A stretch of DNA of 64,000 nucleotides from Myxococcales bacterium (GCA_016699535.1 CP064980.1:3666001-3730000); one strand, 5' to 3'; shown: positions 27,589-37,557, numbered from the stretch's first letter. A program made the numbers and translations. Notes: a model not told the origin generated them from the sequence alone.

Positions 27589-29586
27589 TTACCTCTTTGG
27601 AGTCAAACTGCGTCCAGCAGGACACGCTACTTGCACCTTGGTTGGTCCAGCATCGGTTTCAAGAATCTTGAACTCAACGCGACGATTCTTTTCCCATGCT
27701 TCGTCATTGTGAGCCGGATCCACCGGACATCTCTCACCGTAACCTGCGCTTCTCAAGCGCCCTGGGTCCACACCCCGTTCGATCATCGCATCTTTGACGG
27801 AAGCTGCCCGGTCACGGGTAAGTTTGATGTTGTAGGCATCGCCGCCACGTTCATCAGCATGGCCTTGAATCTCAATTTTCACGATTTGCGGGTTACCCGT
27901 CAGAGTAGCGGCGAGCGCATCCACAATCGGATAACTTTCTTTCTTAATCACGGCGCTATCTGTTTCAAAGTAGATCTTCTGCAAAATCATGATGCGGTCT
28001 TCTTCGACCACGACATCGCCCTTATCAGGACAGCCATCTTCGTCTTCAAAGCCGTTGTAGGTCTCTGGTTTGGTTGGGCAGCTGTCGTCGACATCGAGGA
28101 TGCGATCTTTGTCGTTATCCGGGTCAGGACAGCCATCCTCGTCTTCAAAGCCGTCTTTGTCCTCTGGATCATTTGGACAACTGTCGTCTTTGTCCAAGAT
28201 ACCATCTTGGTCATTATCCGGATCAGGACAGCCGTCTTCGTCCTCGAACCCATCGAAGTCCTCAGGATCGTCTGGGCACTCATCGACGCTATCAAGGATG
28301 CCGTCACCGTCGCGATCGCCCTCTTCGCCCTCAGGGCAGCCATCTTCATCATGGTCCCCATCCATATCTTCGGGAATAAGCGGACAATCGTCATCGACAT
28401 CCGGAATACCATCTTTGTCATTGTCTGGATCAGGACAGCCGTCTTCGTCTTCAAAGCCATCAAAGTCTTCGGGCTCATCCGGGCACTGATCGATATCGTC
28501 TTTTATGCCATCGCCATCACGGTCGCGGACGCTGGGCTCGAAAATAAAGCTTACAATGCCGCGGGCCAAGGGCGTGGAAAAACCATCGGTGGGGATGCCT
28601 ATGCCGCCACCTATAAACAAGAAACTATTGCGCTCAACAAAGACTTTTAGGCCTGCCGCGGTTTCCATGGCGAGTGCGCCATTGTCACCAAATGCGTTGT
28701 AAATTTGATTGCCGTAGAACTCACCAACGAGATCAACCGAAGGCAGGACGCGCAAACTCGCGCCGACGCCAAAGGTGATGAGATCATCATATTTAAGATT
28801 CGAACCTTCTTGACCGGCAACAAATTGCGCAGCTGTTGCGTTAGTCGTTCCAGGCACTGTTCGACCGTCGATCGGAAAACGAACGCCATCTTTTGAGTTG
28901 AAGCGATACCCTAGGTTAAAGCCGATTCGCAGGATATCGGCCGGTCGCAACTCAAGGGCGAGAGTTGGCCAAAGCGAGACGCCCGGCTCACCAGCAAACT
29001 CCTGGGTTGAACCCGTCGGAACACCCACGCGCAACAGTGCCGCCAAACCAACAGGATCGCGATCAGCTCGCAAAATACGGTATTTTGCGTGAAAATGAAT
29101 ATCGCCAAGGCCTTGGTAGTCCAGGCCACGGGGTCGGGCGCTATCGTTGTAAACACCTGGAGCGGTGATGTTTGAGCCTACCACCGCTTGGAATGGAAGC
29201 TGTAAACCGATAATCATGCGGTTGAACAAACCAACGTTGGCTTGCAGCGTACCGGTGAAAAGCGCATCAACGATATGCTTTTGCCGCTCAGCATCGCTTG
29301 CGAGCACCGCATCGTTGTTTACAAAGCCTCTAAACGAAAGAATTTGAAAACCGGCATCTAGCACTAAACCGAAACTGTAGTCCAAATGCCCAAGCACTTC
29401 GGTACCGTTGACGGAGATGTGGCCTTTGGAATCCACAGCCGGCCTGAACAGATGTAAGTCCATGCCTCCGCCATTCAATTTCCCCGCTTGAGCAAAGCCG
29501 GTGGAAGGCATCGATAAAAAGAACAGCCCTACTAGGACCGAAAGACCAATGGAGCGTTTGCTTGCAAACGCTGATGTGACTCGCAT
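27589..29586 (-). CDS. OmpA-family outer-membrane protein with thrombospondin type 3 repeats
   Basis: A 665-residue protein starting at the signal peptide MRVTSAFASKRSIGLSVLVG (cut near GFAQA); the frame is open further upstream but without a signal. Residues about 30-310 look like a beta-barrel. Then come five or six Asp-rich calcium-binding repeats of the DxDxDGIxDxxDxCP type, each followed by PEDxDGFEDEDGCP. The C-terminal OmpA domain (IEIQGHADERGGDAYN and NRRVEFKI) binds peptidoglycan. It probably ties the outer membrane to the wall across a stiff calcium-loaded spacer. Confidence 0.88.
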   Translation of the reverse strand: MRVTSAFASKRSIGLSVLVGLFFLSMPSTGFAQAGKLNGGGMDLHLFRPAVDSKGHISVNGTEVLGHLDYSFGLVLDAGFQILSFRGFVNNDAVLASDAERQKHIVDALFTGTLQANVGLFNRMIIGLQLPFQAVVGSNITAPGVYNDSARPRGLDYQGLGDIHFHAKYRILRADRDPVGLAALLRVGVPTGSTQEFAGEPGVSLWPTLALELRPADILRIGFNLGYRFNSKDGVRFPIDGRTVPGTTNATAAQFVAGQEGSNLKYDDLITFGVGASLRVLPSVDLVGEFYGNQIYNAFGDNGALAMETAAGLKVFVERNSFLFIGGGIGIPTDGFSTPLARGIVSFIFEPSVRDRDGDGIKDDIDQCPDEPEDFDGFEDEDGCPDPDNDKDGIPDVDDDCPLIPEDMDGDHDEDGCPEGEEGDRDGDGILDSVDECPDDPEDFDGFEDEDGCPDPDNDQDGILDKDDSCPNDPEDKDGFEDEDGCPDPDNDKDRILDVDDSCPTKPETYNGFEDEDGCPDKGDVVVEEDRIMILQKIYFETDSAVIKKESYPIVDALAATLTGNPQIVKIEIQGHADERGGDAYNIKLTRDRAASVKDAMIERGVDPGRLRSAGYGERCPVDPAHNDEAWEKNRRVEFKILETDAGPTKVQVACPAGRSLTPKR

Positions 29587-29758
29587 GGTTCGAAACAATT
29601 CCGTACTCTGTTGGTTTCGTGGAGTATCAAACAGGCATGGATCATTTGTCAATGCTTGTGCAATTTCAAGATCTTGCTCACCAGTCGCGAGAAAATCAGC
29701 ACAAAACCAAGGCAATTTGATGTGAATTGACCCTATTCAGCGCGAAGATCGGGCTGGC

Positions 29759-31168
29759 CTACTCGGTGGGTTGCTCTTTTAAAAGTAAAAATTGACGATA
29801 TTCGGTGGACCGCGCATCCGAGGGGTAGCGCTGGATGTACAGAGTCATGTCGCGAATTGCTGCATTTTGATTGCCCATTTGCCGATGGGTTGCAATTCGC
29901 AAGGCCAGCTCCGAGGGGCCATTGACCTGACTCAACGCTTCAAGCGCGCAGGCATTGTTTCCGTACTTGAGACATTCTCTGGCAGCCGCGAGGCCTTTGG
30001 GAGCCGGGGCAGGTTTGCTGGCTTCCTTTGGAGCCTCGATGGGGGTTGCGCGTCGTTCTGGAGCAACTCTGGGCGCAGAGACGCTCGCCAAGACAGGCGG
30101 CTTTGTGACTTTCGCTCGCGTGGGCGACGCAGAAGATTCCAGATTTTGGGACAATAATTCCGCACGCTGTCTTACTCGTACTGGAGCATGGGTCATGCCA
30201 AGCAACTCATCGAGCACGCTCTGCGCACGAATTGGATCGCTTTTGACTAACTCTTCGGCGGACTCCAATCGCAACTCCGCATAGAGACGATTGGTTTGAA
30301 TGACTTCCGAGCGATTACGAAAAGCGCTGCTCTCTGAGAGGTTCGCTTGAAACTGCAAGTAGGCTTCCTCAACGCGGCCTTGCTCAAAAAGTGCTCTGCC
30401 TTTGGTAAACGCGGCTTGCTCAGTGAGTGCACGTTCTGCCACGTCCCGACACTGCCGCCCCTGTTCACTGTCGGGTCGCATACGCACCAAATCGCGTCCT
30501 AGACCAACAGCTTTGGCGTAGTTCTGTCCTTCTAATGCCTGCTGACAGTCTCGAAGCGAGACCCAAAATTTCTCCGCTGAACTGGATGAAGTCACCGTCG
30601 AGCCCGCAGTTCGCTCGCTTTGCCGTTTTTTGACCGCGTCAAAGAGCACAACACCCGCAATCACTGCGGCAAGACTAACAATGCCAAATGCCACAACTAA
30701 AGGCGCACGTGAAACAGGAAGGCGTAGAGGTGGCTCCGCGATGGCAGGAGCAGGACTTCTTGTCGGCGGAGGCTCGGTGGACGCAGTGCCAAACAGCCCC
30801 GATCCCTGCTCGGAAGCATCGTCCGGAACGGTCATACGACTTGCCGAGTTGCGTGCTGGAAAGGCCCCCTTCAAGTCGGGTTCCATACTGAGTTCGATCC
30901 GATAATCACCTATGGCAATACGATCGCCAGCACTGATCTGCGTTTTGCCCTGAATGCGTTTACCGTTGACGATAACGCCCGTGTACGAACTGAAATCCTC
31001 AATGCGTAGTTTTCCGTCGGTACGGATTAACTTGGCGTGCAAGCGAGAGATATTCCGTTCGCTTAAATGAACCGTAGAGCCCTCTTTACGTCCGATGGTG
31101 ATCACATCGTCAAGCAAGGGGACTTCGGTGGTTTTGCCATCGTCATCTTCAACGACGAGCTTATACAT
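29759..31168 (-). CDS. FHA-domain membrane protein with TPR-like C-terminus
   Basis: A 469-residue protein. Residues 1-95 are a forkhead-associated domain with the phosphothreonine-pocket residues in ITIGRKEGS, ISRLHAKL and VNGKRI. A Pro/Ala linker leads to one membrane segment (LVVAFGIVSLAAVIAGVVLF, near 155-175). The outer part has helical repeats resembling TPRs, interrupted by a basic Pro/Ala-rich linker. It probably reads the products of Ser/Thr kinases, which are abundant in myxobacteria, but no kinase gene is nearby. The start codon lies 29 bp from the inverted repeat at 31197. Confidence 0.8.
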   Translation of the reverse strand: MYKLVVEDDDGKTTEVPLLDDVITIGRKEGSTVHLSERNISRLHAKLIRTDGKLRIEDFSSYTGVIVNGKRIQGKTQISAGDRIAIGDYRIELSMEPDLKGAFPARNSASRMTVPDDASEQGSGLFGTASTEPPPTRSPAPAIAEPPLRLPVSRAPLVVAFGIVSLAAVIAGVVLFDAVKKRQSERTAGSTVTSSSSAEKFWVSLRDCQQALEGQNYAKAVGLGRDLVRMRPDSEQGRQCRDVAERALTEQAAFTKGRALFEQGRVEEAYLQFQANLSESSAFRNRSEVIQTNRLYAELRLESAEELVKSDPIRAQSVLDELLGMTHAPVRVRQRAELLSQNLESSASPTRAKVTKPPVLASVSAPRVAPERRATPIEAPKEASKPAPAPKGLAAARECLKYGNNACALEALSQVNGPSELALRIATHRQMGNQNAAIRDMTLYIQRYPSDARSTEYRQFLLLKEQPTE

Positions 31169-31196
31169 ACCGACCTAGCTCCACAGGTTCCTTACC

Positions 31197-31301
31197 AGAA
31201 GCCATCTCATACATACCTGGGTATATATGGAGGCGCAACGCCAGCTCCGATGGCGTTTTCTCATGTGAAAAGCGACCGGAGGTATGTATGAGATGGCTTC
31301 T
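31197..31301. repeat. 105-bp element with perfect 22-bp inverted ends and nested hairpin
   Basis: Positions 31197-31218 and 31280-31301 are perfect reverse complements (arm begins AGAAGCCATCTCATAC). Inside, 31237-31243 and 31251-31257 form a second 7-bp hairpin. It fills part of the 327-bp gap between the divergent FHA and VWA genes, where I see no other gene. It may be a miniature mobile element or a cruciform regulatory site shared by both promoters. Confidence 0.85.
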
Positions 31302-31495
31302 AACATCCGTTTTCTATCGTAACGGTTGCACCGGTGCTGTCAAACTCCAAACGTGCCATACTTACGTTTCCCTACAAAGATCACCGCCAAAAAGGGTCAC
31401 CTTGCAAACAACGTTTGCTCAACTATGCACTGCTTGCGCCGCGCCAGCGTGCGCTCGACTGGCGTCTTGGCCCTTTTTGCGCTTAGATCCTATAA

Positions 31496-32890
31496 GTGAC
31501 CCCTCGATTGCAATTTTTACTGCTGAGTGGCCTGTTTTTGGCCTTGGCAACCTGCAAAGGCCAGAGCCGGGCACCGAACGCCCCATCCGATGCCGCCACT
31601 GCACAGGACAGCGGCCCGGACAATCCCGACTCCGGCGAGCCCTTAGCCGGACGCGGACAGAATCCCGTGCTGCCAGCAGCAGATATTATCATAGAGCTTC
31701 CGTATGGGGCCCCCGCCATAGACTATGCTTTGAGCGTATCGGCGGATCCTGCTTTGGCAGACATTGTTTTCTTGGTCGACACAACAAGTAGTTTCGGCGA
31801 AGAGATTGACGCTATTCAACGCGACTTGCGTACTCAGATTATACCAGAGATCCAGGTGCGGATTGAGCTGTCATCCTTTGCTGCCGCACGGTTTGAGGAT
31901 TTTCCCATTGCCCCCTTTGGATCTTCAACTGACCGCCCCTTTGCTCTTCTTAGCGCCGTTACCTCTAACGTGGATGCAGTTCAAACGGCGATCGGTCTGC
32001 TCGACAATCCGTTGGGCCTCGGTGGCGATGGACTTGAATCCGGCATCGAAGCTCTTTTCCAAATTGGTACTGGCGAAGGCTTTAAGCATAACGGCAAACA
32101 ATACGTTGCTGCGTACAAAGGCAAAGCTTTGGATGGAGGGGGATCTTTGGGCGGCGTCGGCTTTCGAAGCGGCGCGCTTCATTTGGTGATTCAAATTACC
32201 GATGCTCCTTTCCACAGCAAAAGCGACTATGCAGCAGCGATTTCTGACGCGCATTCCTTTACAGAGGCCATCGACGCCCTACGCTCGCTTGACGTCATCG
32301 TGATCGGCATCGCCAGCGACGAATTTGCTCGGCCCGATCTTCAAAGCATTGCGCTTGCTACGGGTGCAGTGATGCCACCTGTAGACGGAACGTGTCCTAC
32401 AGGTATTGATGGCAAGCCAAACGCAAGCATCGATGGCCAATGCCCATTGGTGTATGATGTTCAAGGCGATGGTTCAGGCTTATCCGAAGCGCTGGTTGAT
32501 GCAGTGCTGATGTTCGTGAACACCTTACGCTACGATCAAGTATGGCTGCGCATCGACGATGATCGTTTTGACTTTATAAAATCAGTAGTCGCTTATCAGG
32601 CTACATCACCTGAGGGCATAGCCGAGCCTGGTTTCGCAGATCTGCAAGCACCCTTTGATGGAAAGTTCGATACCTTTACAGCGGTTGGCCCAGCAACCGA
32701 ACTGGTCTTTGCTCTGGAACTGCAAAACGATCGACTTCCTCCAGCGGTGGACTACGATCAAGTATTCCTCGTGCCGGTATCTATTTTAGGAGACGATCTG
32801 GTACTCAGCGAAAAAACATTGCGTATCGTGGTACCCTCGACGCCCTATGTGGGCGATGCGGGATTGGATGCAGCAGATGCCAGTAACTAG
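31496..32890 (+). CDS. von Willebrand factor A domain lipoprotein
   Basis: A 464-residue exported lipoprotein. GTG 31496 opens a signal with lipobox (LALATC-K), followed by a disordered Asp/Pro/Ala linker. The VWA domain begins IVFLVDTTSSFGEEI, where D-x-T-x-S forms the metal-ion-dependent adhesion site. It continues to about residue 335, with an insertion holding four Cys near TCPTGIDG and QCPLVYD. A C-terminal beta domain follows. Probably a surface adhesion or sensing protein. The next gene overlaps by 14 bp. Confidence 0.75.
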   Translation: MTPRLQFLLLSGLFLALATCKGQSRAPNAPSDAATAQDSGPDNPDSGEPLAGRGQNPVLPAADIIIELPYGAPAIDYALSVSADPALADIVFLVDTTSSFGEEIDAIQRDLRTQIIPEIQVRIELSSFAAARFEDFPIAPFGSSTDRPFALLSAVTSNVDAVQTAIGLLDNPLGLGGDGLESGIEALFQIGTGEGFKHNGKQYVAAYKGKALDGGGSLGGVGFRSGALHLVIQITDAPFHSKSDYAAAISDAHSFTEAIDALRSLDVIVIGIASDEFARPDLQSIALATGAVMPPVDGTCPTGIDGKPNASIDGQCPLVYDVQGDGSGLSEALVDAVLMFVNTLRYDQVWLRIDDDRFDFIKSVVAYQATSPEGIAEPGFADLQAPFDGKFDTFTAVGPATELVFALELQNDRLPPAVDYDQVFLVPVSILGDDLVLSEKTLRIVVPSTPYVGDAGLDAADASN

Positions 32891-33224
32891 AACGCTTTTG
32901 GGGTGTTTGTTTGTTGCAGTCTTGCAGTGTGCTTCGCTGAGCTGCGCCCATGAAGATTGGAGGGGTGGTATTCAAGCCAAACTACTCTACTCCCAACAAA
33001 AAGGGCTTCGGGTTGCCGAAGTGCCCCCAAACAGCGCTGCGGCCCGCGGAGGACTGCAAGTGCAGGATCAAATTCTGAGCATCGATGCGCAAAGCGTTGA
33101 AGGTTGGCCCCTGGTGCAAGTGCTTGATAAACTGCGAGGATCGGTCGGTTCAACCATCCGTTTGGGCATCCGTCGCGATTCCAAACGCTTGACCTTGGAA
33201 GTCGAACGTGCTCCCTATAAGTAA
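32877..33224 (+). CDS. Small PDZ-domain lipoprotein
   Basis: A 115-residue protein: signal with lipobox (ASLSCAH), then a single PDZ domain. The carboxylate-loop region is GLRVAEVPPNSAAARGGLQVQDQILSI-like, read here around residues 45-72, and ends in a strand of repeated hydrophobics (IRLGIRR, LTLEVER). No protease domain is attached. ATG 32877 overlaps the end of the VWA gene; the frame is open a little further up, but the signal peptide fixes this start. It may bind C-termini of envelope proteins. Confidence 0.7.
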   Translation: MPVTRTLLGCLFVAVLQCASLSCAHEDWRGGIQAKLLYSQQKGLRVAEVPPNSAAARGGLQVQDQILSIDAQSVEGWPLVQVLDKLRGSVGSTIRLGIRRDSKRLTLEVERAPYK

Positions 33225-33229
33225 GTAGT

Positions 33230-33712
33230 ATGAAACGACGTAGCCGCATTAGACTGATTGCTTTTGACATTGATGGCGTACTCACTACCAGCCAGACTTT
33301 TTGGCTTGGTGAAGAGCTCGGCTGGAGTCAGTTTTACAGTGTACGAGACGGCGAAGCCTTCTTACGTTTGCGAGCCGGCGGATACATCTTGGTTCCCATC
33401 TCAGCAAACAAAACGCTAAGCGCTAAAAAACGCATGGAGCAGTTTGCGTTTGATTGCACATGGCTTGGCGTATCCGACAAGCTTACAGCAATAAACGAGG
33501 CTACTGCCAAATACCAAGTCTCCTTTGAAGAGACTTGCTACGTAGCCGACGGCCTTGGCGATGTTGAGGCTTTAAAGCAGGTCGGCTTAGGGATTGCCCC
33601 TTGTGATGCGCATCCTGTTTGCAAAACGGCAGCCAAGCACGTTCTGAAAGCAAAAGGAGGCTCATACGTTATTGAGGAACTCGAGCTCTATCTCATCAAT
33701 AAACACGCATGA
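33230..33712 (+). CDS. KdsC-like HAD phosphatase
   Basis: A 160-residue HAD hydrolase without a cap domain, as in KDO 8-phosphate phosphatase (KdsC), which acts in lipopolysaccharide core synthesis. Motif I is AFDIDGVLTTS, with both catalytic Asp. Motif II is the Ser in PISANK, and the Lys of motif III is likely in SDKLTA. Motif IV reads VADGLGDVEAL, with Gly where KdsC proteins often have a second Asp. The substrate is therefore a guess; a related sugar phosphate is equally possible. Its end overlaps anmK by 4 bp. Confidence 0.75.
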   Translation: MKRRSRIRLIAFDIDGVLTTSQTFWLGEELGWSQFYSVRDGEAFLRLRAGGYILVPISANKTLSAKKRMEQFAFDCTWLGVSDKLTAINEATAKYQVSFEETCYVADGLGDVEALKQVGLGIAPCDAHPVCKTAAKHVLKAKGGSYVIEELELYLINKHA

Positions 33713-34907
33713 GCCATTCACGGTTTATCGAGCTATTAAAGAAAAAGAAACGTCGCATCATTGGGCTCATGTCCGGGATGAGCATGGACGGCATCGACCT
33801 TTCGCTCGCGAGTTTTGATCGCAGCAAAAGCGAACTTCACATTGAACTTGAAGATTCCTTTTCTTGCCCTACCCCCAAGACCTACGGCAAACGTTGCGTC
33901 GCTGCATCAAACAAGGATCAAGCCGTGAACTATGCCAACTGAACTTCGACCTTGGCTACAGCTTCGCCAATTGCGTGAACAGTTTTTTACAAACGCGCTC
34001 GCTCCCTTCTATTGAAATCGATGCCATTGGCAGTCACGGACAAACAGTAGCCCATCGCGCTCCGGAACAAGAACGCCATGGCTCGACCTTGCAAATCGCT
34101 TCCATTTCAGTCATCGCCGAACTCACCGGGATTACAACGCTTGGTCACTTTCGAGAGCGGGACATGGTGCGCGGCGGTCAGGGCGCGCCGCTTGTTCCTT
34201 TGCTCGACTGGTATCTTTGCAAAGACCAGGTAGCTTTTCCCGTAGCGCTGCACAACTTGGGAAGCATTTCCAACCTGAGTGTGCTTAGCGATCGCATCGA
34301 AGATACGGTGGCCTTTGATACGGGTCCGGCTAATCAAATGATCGACTATTTTGCCTCGCTGATTGAAGGGGAACATGACGGTATTGACAGAGATGGCACT
34401 CTTTCCGCGCAGGGTGTGGTGGATCAAGCGCTGCTCCTCAGTTGGATGAAGCATCCATTTTTGGCAGAAAAACCTCCAAAAAGCGCCAGTTTTGACGATT
34501 TCTCGCCTGAATTCATGACAAAACTGTCTTCTCAGCAAAGTAGCAAGCTAGGCCCATTGGACCTTCTACGCACCGCCGTCGAGTTTTGTGCCCAAAGCAT
34601 TGCCGAGGCATACCGCAAGCATGTACTTGCCGCCTTTCCGACACTCAAGCGAGTGTATTTCAGCGGCGGTGGGGTGCACAATCAGACTTTGATGCAAAGC
34701 ATCGCAAAAGCATTGCCAGAACTTGAAGTACTTACTCTTGCCGAACACGACAAGCGGCTCACCGACTGCAAAGAAGCGCTAGCGTTTGCCTTGCTTGCCG
34801 ATGCGAGCCTTAGCGCGGAGCTCACCACGATTTGCAAAAGCACAGGGGCTAGTCAAAGCGTGGTGAGCGGCGAGATCGCAATCGCAACACCATGCGACAG
34901 ATCCTAA
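33709..34907 (+). CDS. anmK: Anhydro-N-acetylmuramic acid kinase, one frame break
   Basis: Phosphorylates and opens 1,6-anhydro-MurNAc during cell-wall recycling. The rejoined product is about 398 residues. It has the ATP-binding GLMSGMSMDGID near residue 19, GSHGQTVAHR, GGQGAPLVPLLDW, FDTGPANQMID and FSGGGVHNQTLM. The N-terminal frame fails after about residue 52, and the family match resumes one frame over with PQDLRQTLRRCIKQ, so the break is near 33866-33900. The residue after FDTGP is Ala instead of the common Gly. It overlaps the KdsC-like gene (ATGA), so the two are coupled. Confidence 0.85.
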
Positions 34908-35019
34908 GTTGCCGGTAAAAGCGGACCGTTAGGGTTAGCAGTCACCACGAAGCTCGCGCAGTGCTATGCTGGCTTTTGCAAGCAAGAAGAAAGTCAATCT
35001 TTCCACTTGCAGTTATCTC

Positions 35020-35627
35020 TTAGAGTGAACTTTTCTTGGGCTGAGTTTCCTCACGCGCTTGCTTGGCTTTTTCGCGCTTTTCTTCGCGTTCTTTCTTCTC
35101 TTTTTCAAGCTTTTCTTTGTGTGCTTGTTTTTCGCTGGCGCGCTTTTCAGCCTTCTCGCTTTTCTCTGCATCAAGCTTTTCCTTGCGCGCTTCTTTCGCT
35201 TCTTCGCGCTTTGCTTTGTCGCTTTCCAACTTTTCCTTGCGAGCTTCTTTCGCTTGCTCACGCTTTGCTTTGTCATCGGCACGCTTCGCTTCGCGTTCTG
35301 CTTTTTTCGCCTCAAGCTTATCTTTTTGAGCTTGTTTAGCGGCCTCACGTTTTTCTTTGTCTTCAGCGCGCTTGGCGGCGGCTTTTGTGCAGGGCTCATT
35401 GGCGTCTGTGCTTGTTCTTTCGACGCTGCGCTATCTTCGGAAGTCTCAGTGAGCGCTTGAGATTGACCTGAAGTCGAAGGCTGCTGTGCAGTCACTGCAG
35501 ATTGGGGAGCCACACCAACAGGCTGTACGCTTGAAGGAGTGAAGTTCTTTGTCGACTTGTCGGAACTGTGTACCGAGCAAGCATGAATCATGGGAATTAA
35601 CAATGCTATTTTGAGTAATGTTTTCAT
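35020..35627 (-). CDS. Charged coiled-coil lipoprotein, probable frame break
   Basis: ATG 35627 opens a short signal with lipobox (LIPMIHAC-S), then a Ser/Thr/Gln-rich linker. In the original frame the last 110 residues are a monotonous Lys/Arg string. In the next frame, after a GCC repeat near 35375, they read as balanced charged helix repeats of the type REQAKEARKEKLESDKAK, ending TQPKKSSL and a stop at 35020. The second reading has natural codon use and regular repeats of about 13 residues, so I prefer it. It would be an exported, highly helical lipoprotein of about 202 residues, perhaps a spacer. Moderate confidence only. Confidence 0.5.
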
Positions 35628-35708
35628 GCGGCGTATCTTCGATTGGATGCTATTCACTGTCAACAAAGGACAAATATAGCCCAATAACCACGAAAAAGAT
35701 CCCTTACC

Positions 35709-36608
35709 ATGCTCCGGAAAAGCATGTTAGCGTTCGCGGCCGTTATGGGATCTACACTAACACTTGGGGTGATTGGCGGAAGCGGTCTTTACGCGATGCC
35801 CGGCCTTGAAGACCTGCAAACCAAACAGGTCGAAACCACGTTTGGCAGTCCATCCGATGCCATCGTCTGCGGGAAGTTTGGCAAAACCCGCTTGCTATTT
35901 CTGCCACGTCACGGAGTGGGTCACCGCATCCCACCGCATAAGATAAACTACCGTGCAAACATTCTGGCCCTAAAGGCCCTTGGTGCACAGGCCATCGTTA
36001 GCTTGTCTGCGGTGGGCTCTCTTAGAGAAGAAATTCAGCCAGGCGATTTCGTTGTCATCGATCAGTTTATCGATCGCACAACCTCGCGTCCCCGAACCTT
36101 CTTCGATGAGGATGTGGTTTGTCATGTGGAGTTCGCCGATCCTATTGATGCAACATTGCACAACGCCTTGACGGATGGCTGCAAAGCCTTAGGACTTCGG
36201 CATCACGAGGCCGGAAGCTACGTCTGTATTGAGGGGCCTCAGTTCTCCACTCGCGCAGAATCACACCTGTTTCGCTCTTGGGGAGCAAGCGTGGTGGGAA
36301 TGACCAATCTACCAGAGGCTCGGCTTGCACGCGAAGCCGAACTGCCTTATGCCACTGTAGCGCTGGCGACAGACTACGATTGTTGGAAAGAACATGAAGC
36401 GTCTGTTTCCGTGAAAAGTGTGCTTGAAATTCTAAAACAAAATGCTGAAAACGCGCAACGTTTGCTCCAAACCATTAGCCAAACACTGCCAGATCGTGCC
36501 GATTTTGAAGGAAAATATTCCATTCGACATTCAATCTTAAGCGATTTATCGAAACTTGGTCAGGCAAGTCGGACGCGTCTTGCGCCACTTATTGAGAAAT
36601 ATTGTTAA
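35709..36608 (+). CDS. mtnP: S-methyl-5'-thioadenosine phosphorylase
   Basis: Cleaves methylthioadenosine, the by-product of spermidine synthesis, to adenine and methylthioribose 1-phosphate. The purine nucleoside phosphorylase fold shows GVIGGSGLYAMPGLE, LPRHGVGHRIPPHKINYRAN (the family signature) and IEGPQFSTRAES, with GMTNLPEARLARE downstream. ATG 35709 gives 299 residues, but the usual N-terminus begins at MGSTLTLGVIGGSG, so ATG 35745 may be the real start. The product links to speD and speE at the left of the window. A PfkB kinase gene follows. Confidence 0.9.
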   Translation: MLRKSMLAFAAVMGSTLTLGVIGGSGLYAMPGLEDLQTKQVETTFGSPSDAIVCGKFGKTRLLFLPRHGVGHRIPPHKINYRANILALKALGAQAIVSLSAVGSLREEIQPGDFVVIDQFIDRTTSRPRTFFDEDVVCHVEFADPIDATLHNALTDGCKALGLRHHEAGSYVCIEGPQFSTRAESHLFRSWGASVVGMTNLPEARLAREAELPYATVALATDYDCWKEHEASVSVKSVLEILKQNAENAQRLLQTISQTLPDRADFEGKYSIRHSILSDLSKLGQASRTRLAPLIEKYC

Positions 36609-36630
36609 CGAGAAAATGAAAAGGGAAAAA

Positions 36631-37557
36631 ATGTCTCGCGTACTAGTTGTTGGATCCGTAGCTTTTGACACTTTGCACTTACCAAGCGGTAGTCACGAAA
36701 AAATACCCGGCGGAGCTGCACTGTACGCAGCAATGGCAGGCTCGTTTTTTTGTCCGATGCGTGTGGTAGCCGTTACCGGAAACGATTTTCCACAAACAAT
36801 GCTTGAAACCATGACGAAACGTGACATCGATGTTTCTGGCATTGAAAAAGCCGATGGACTGACATTTCATTGGGAAGGTCGATACGCGCAAAACCTTAAC
36901 TCACGTGACACGATTCGCACCGATCTTAACGTCTTTGCCAATTTTGAGCCCACGCTTCCATCCAATTACTTGGATTCTGAATATGTTTTGCTGGCCAACA
37001 TTGACCCTGTTTTGCAGCTGCAAGTCTTAAATCAAGTAACCAAGCCCAAACTTGTGGTCGCAGACACGATGAACTTCTGGATTGAAGGATCCCTGCCTGC
37101 CCTAAAACGCACATTAGAGCGTGTGGATGTCCTTGTCATCAACGAAGAAGAAGCACGGCAGCTTTCAAGCTGCTACAACCTGCTCGAAGCCGCACGCATT
37201 ATGAAGGCGATGGGACCTAAAATCGTGATCATTAAACGCGGTGAATACGGCGCACTGCTGTTCGACCACGACAACGTGTTTTTTGCTCCTGCCTTTCCGT
37301 TGGAAAAGGAGTTGGATCCGACTGGCGCTGGCGATACCTTTGCAGGAGCATTCCTCGCTTTCATCGCCTCCTGCGGTGAAGTCAACACTCGCATACTGCG
37401 CCAAGCTGTAATTTACGGCTCAACTGTGGCTTCTTTTGGGGTCGAGGGCGTAGGCAGCAAACGACTTGAACAAATTAGTCGAGACGACATAGATTCACGT
37501 TACGAAGACTTTGCACGTTTGGTGGCATTTCCATCATCCAATGGAAATCAATGTTAA
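36631..37557 (+). CDS. PfkB-family carbohydrate kinase
   Basis: A 308-residue kinase of the ribokinase/PfkB family. The N-terminal GSVAFDTLHLP and GGAALYAA segments bind sugar, and DPTGAGDTFAGAFLAF near residue 230 is the second family signature, with the catalytic Asp. I choose ATG 36631 because AAGGGA precedes it; the frame is open to 36556, inside mtnP. The sugar is unknown. The position directly after mtnP suggests a role in methylthioribose or nucleoside-sugar metabolism, an inference from context alone. Confidence 0.85.
   Translation: MSRVLVVGSVAFDTLHLPSGSHEKIPGGAALYAAMAGSFFCPMRVVAVTGNDFPQTMLETMTKRDIDVSGIEKADGLTFHWEGRYAQNLNSRDTIRTDLNVFANFEPTLPSNYLDSEYVLLANIDPVLQLQVLNQVTKPKLVVADTMNFWIEGSLPALKRTLERVDVLVINEEEARQLSSCYNLLEAARIMKAMGPKIVIIKRGEYGALLFDHDNVFFAPAFPLEKELDPTGAGDTFAGAFLAFIASCGEVNTRILRQAVIYGSTVASFGVEGVGSKRLEQISRDDIDSRYEDFARLVAFPSSNGNQC

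Noticed and set aside
28070..28489. Plus-strand Ser/Pro-rich open frames opposite the OmpA gene
   Set aside because: They are mirror readings of the Asp-rich calcium repeats on the minus strand and have no start context.
35013..35684. A 223-residue Lys/Arg-rich protein in one continuous frame
   Set aside because: The basic half looks like an out-of-frame reading of regular charged helix repeats that end at 35020; the alternative frame has more natural composition.
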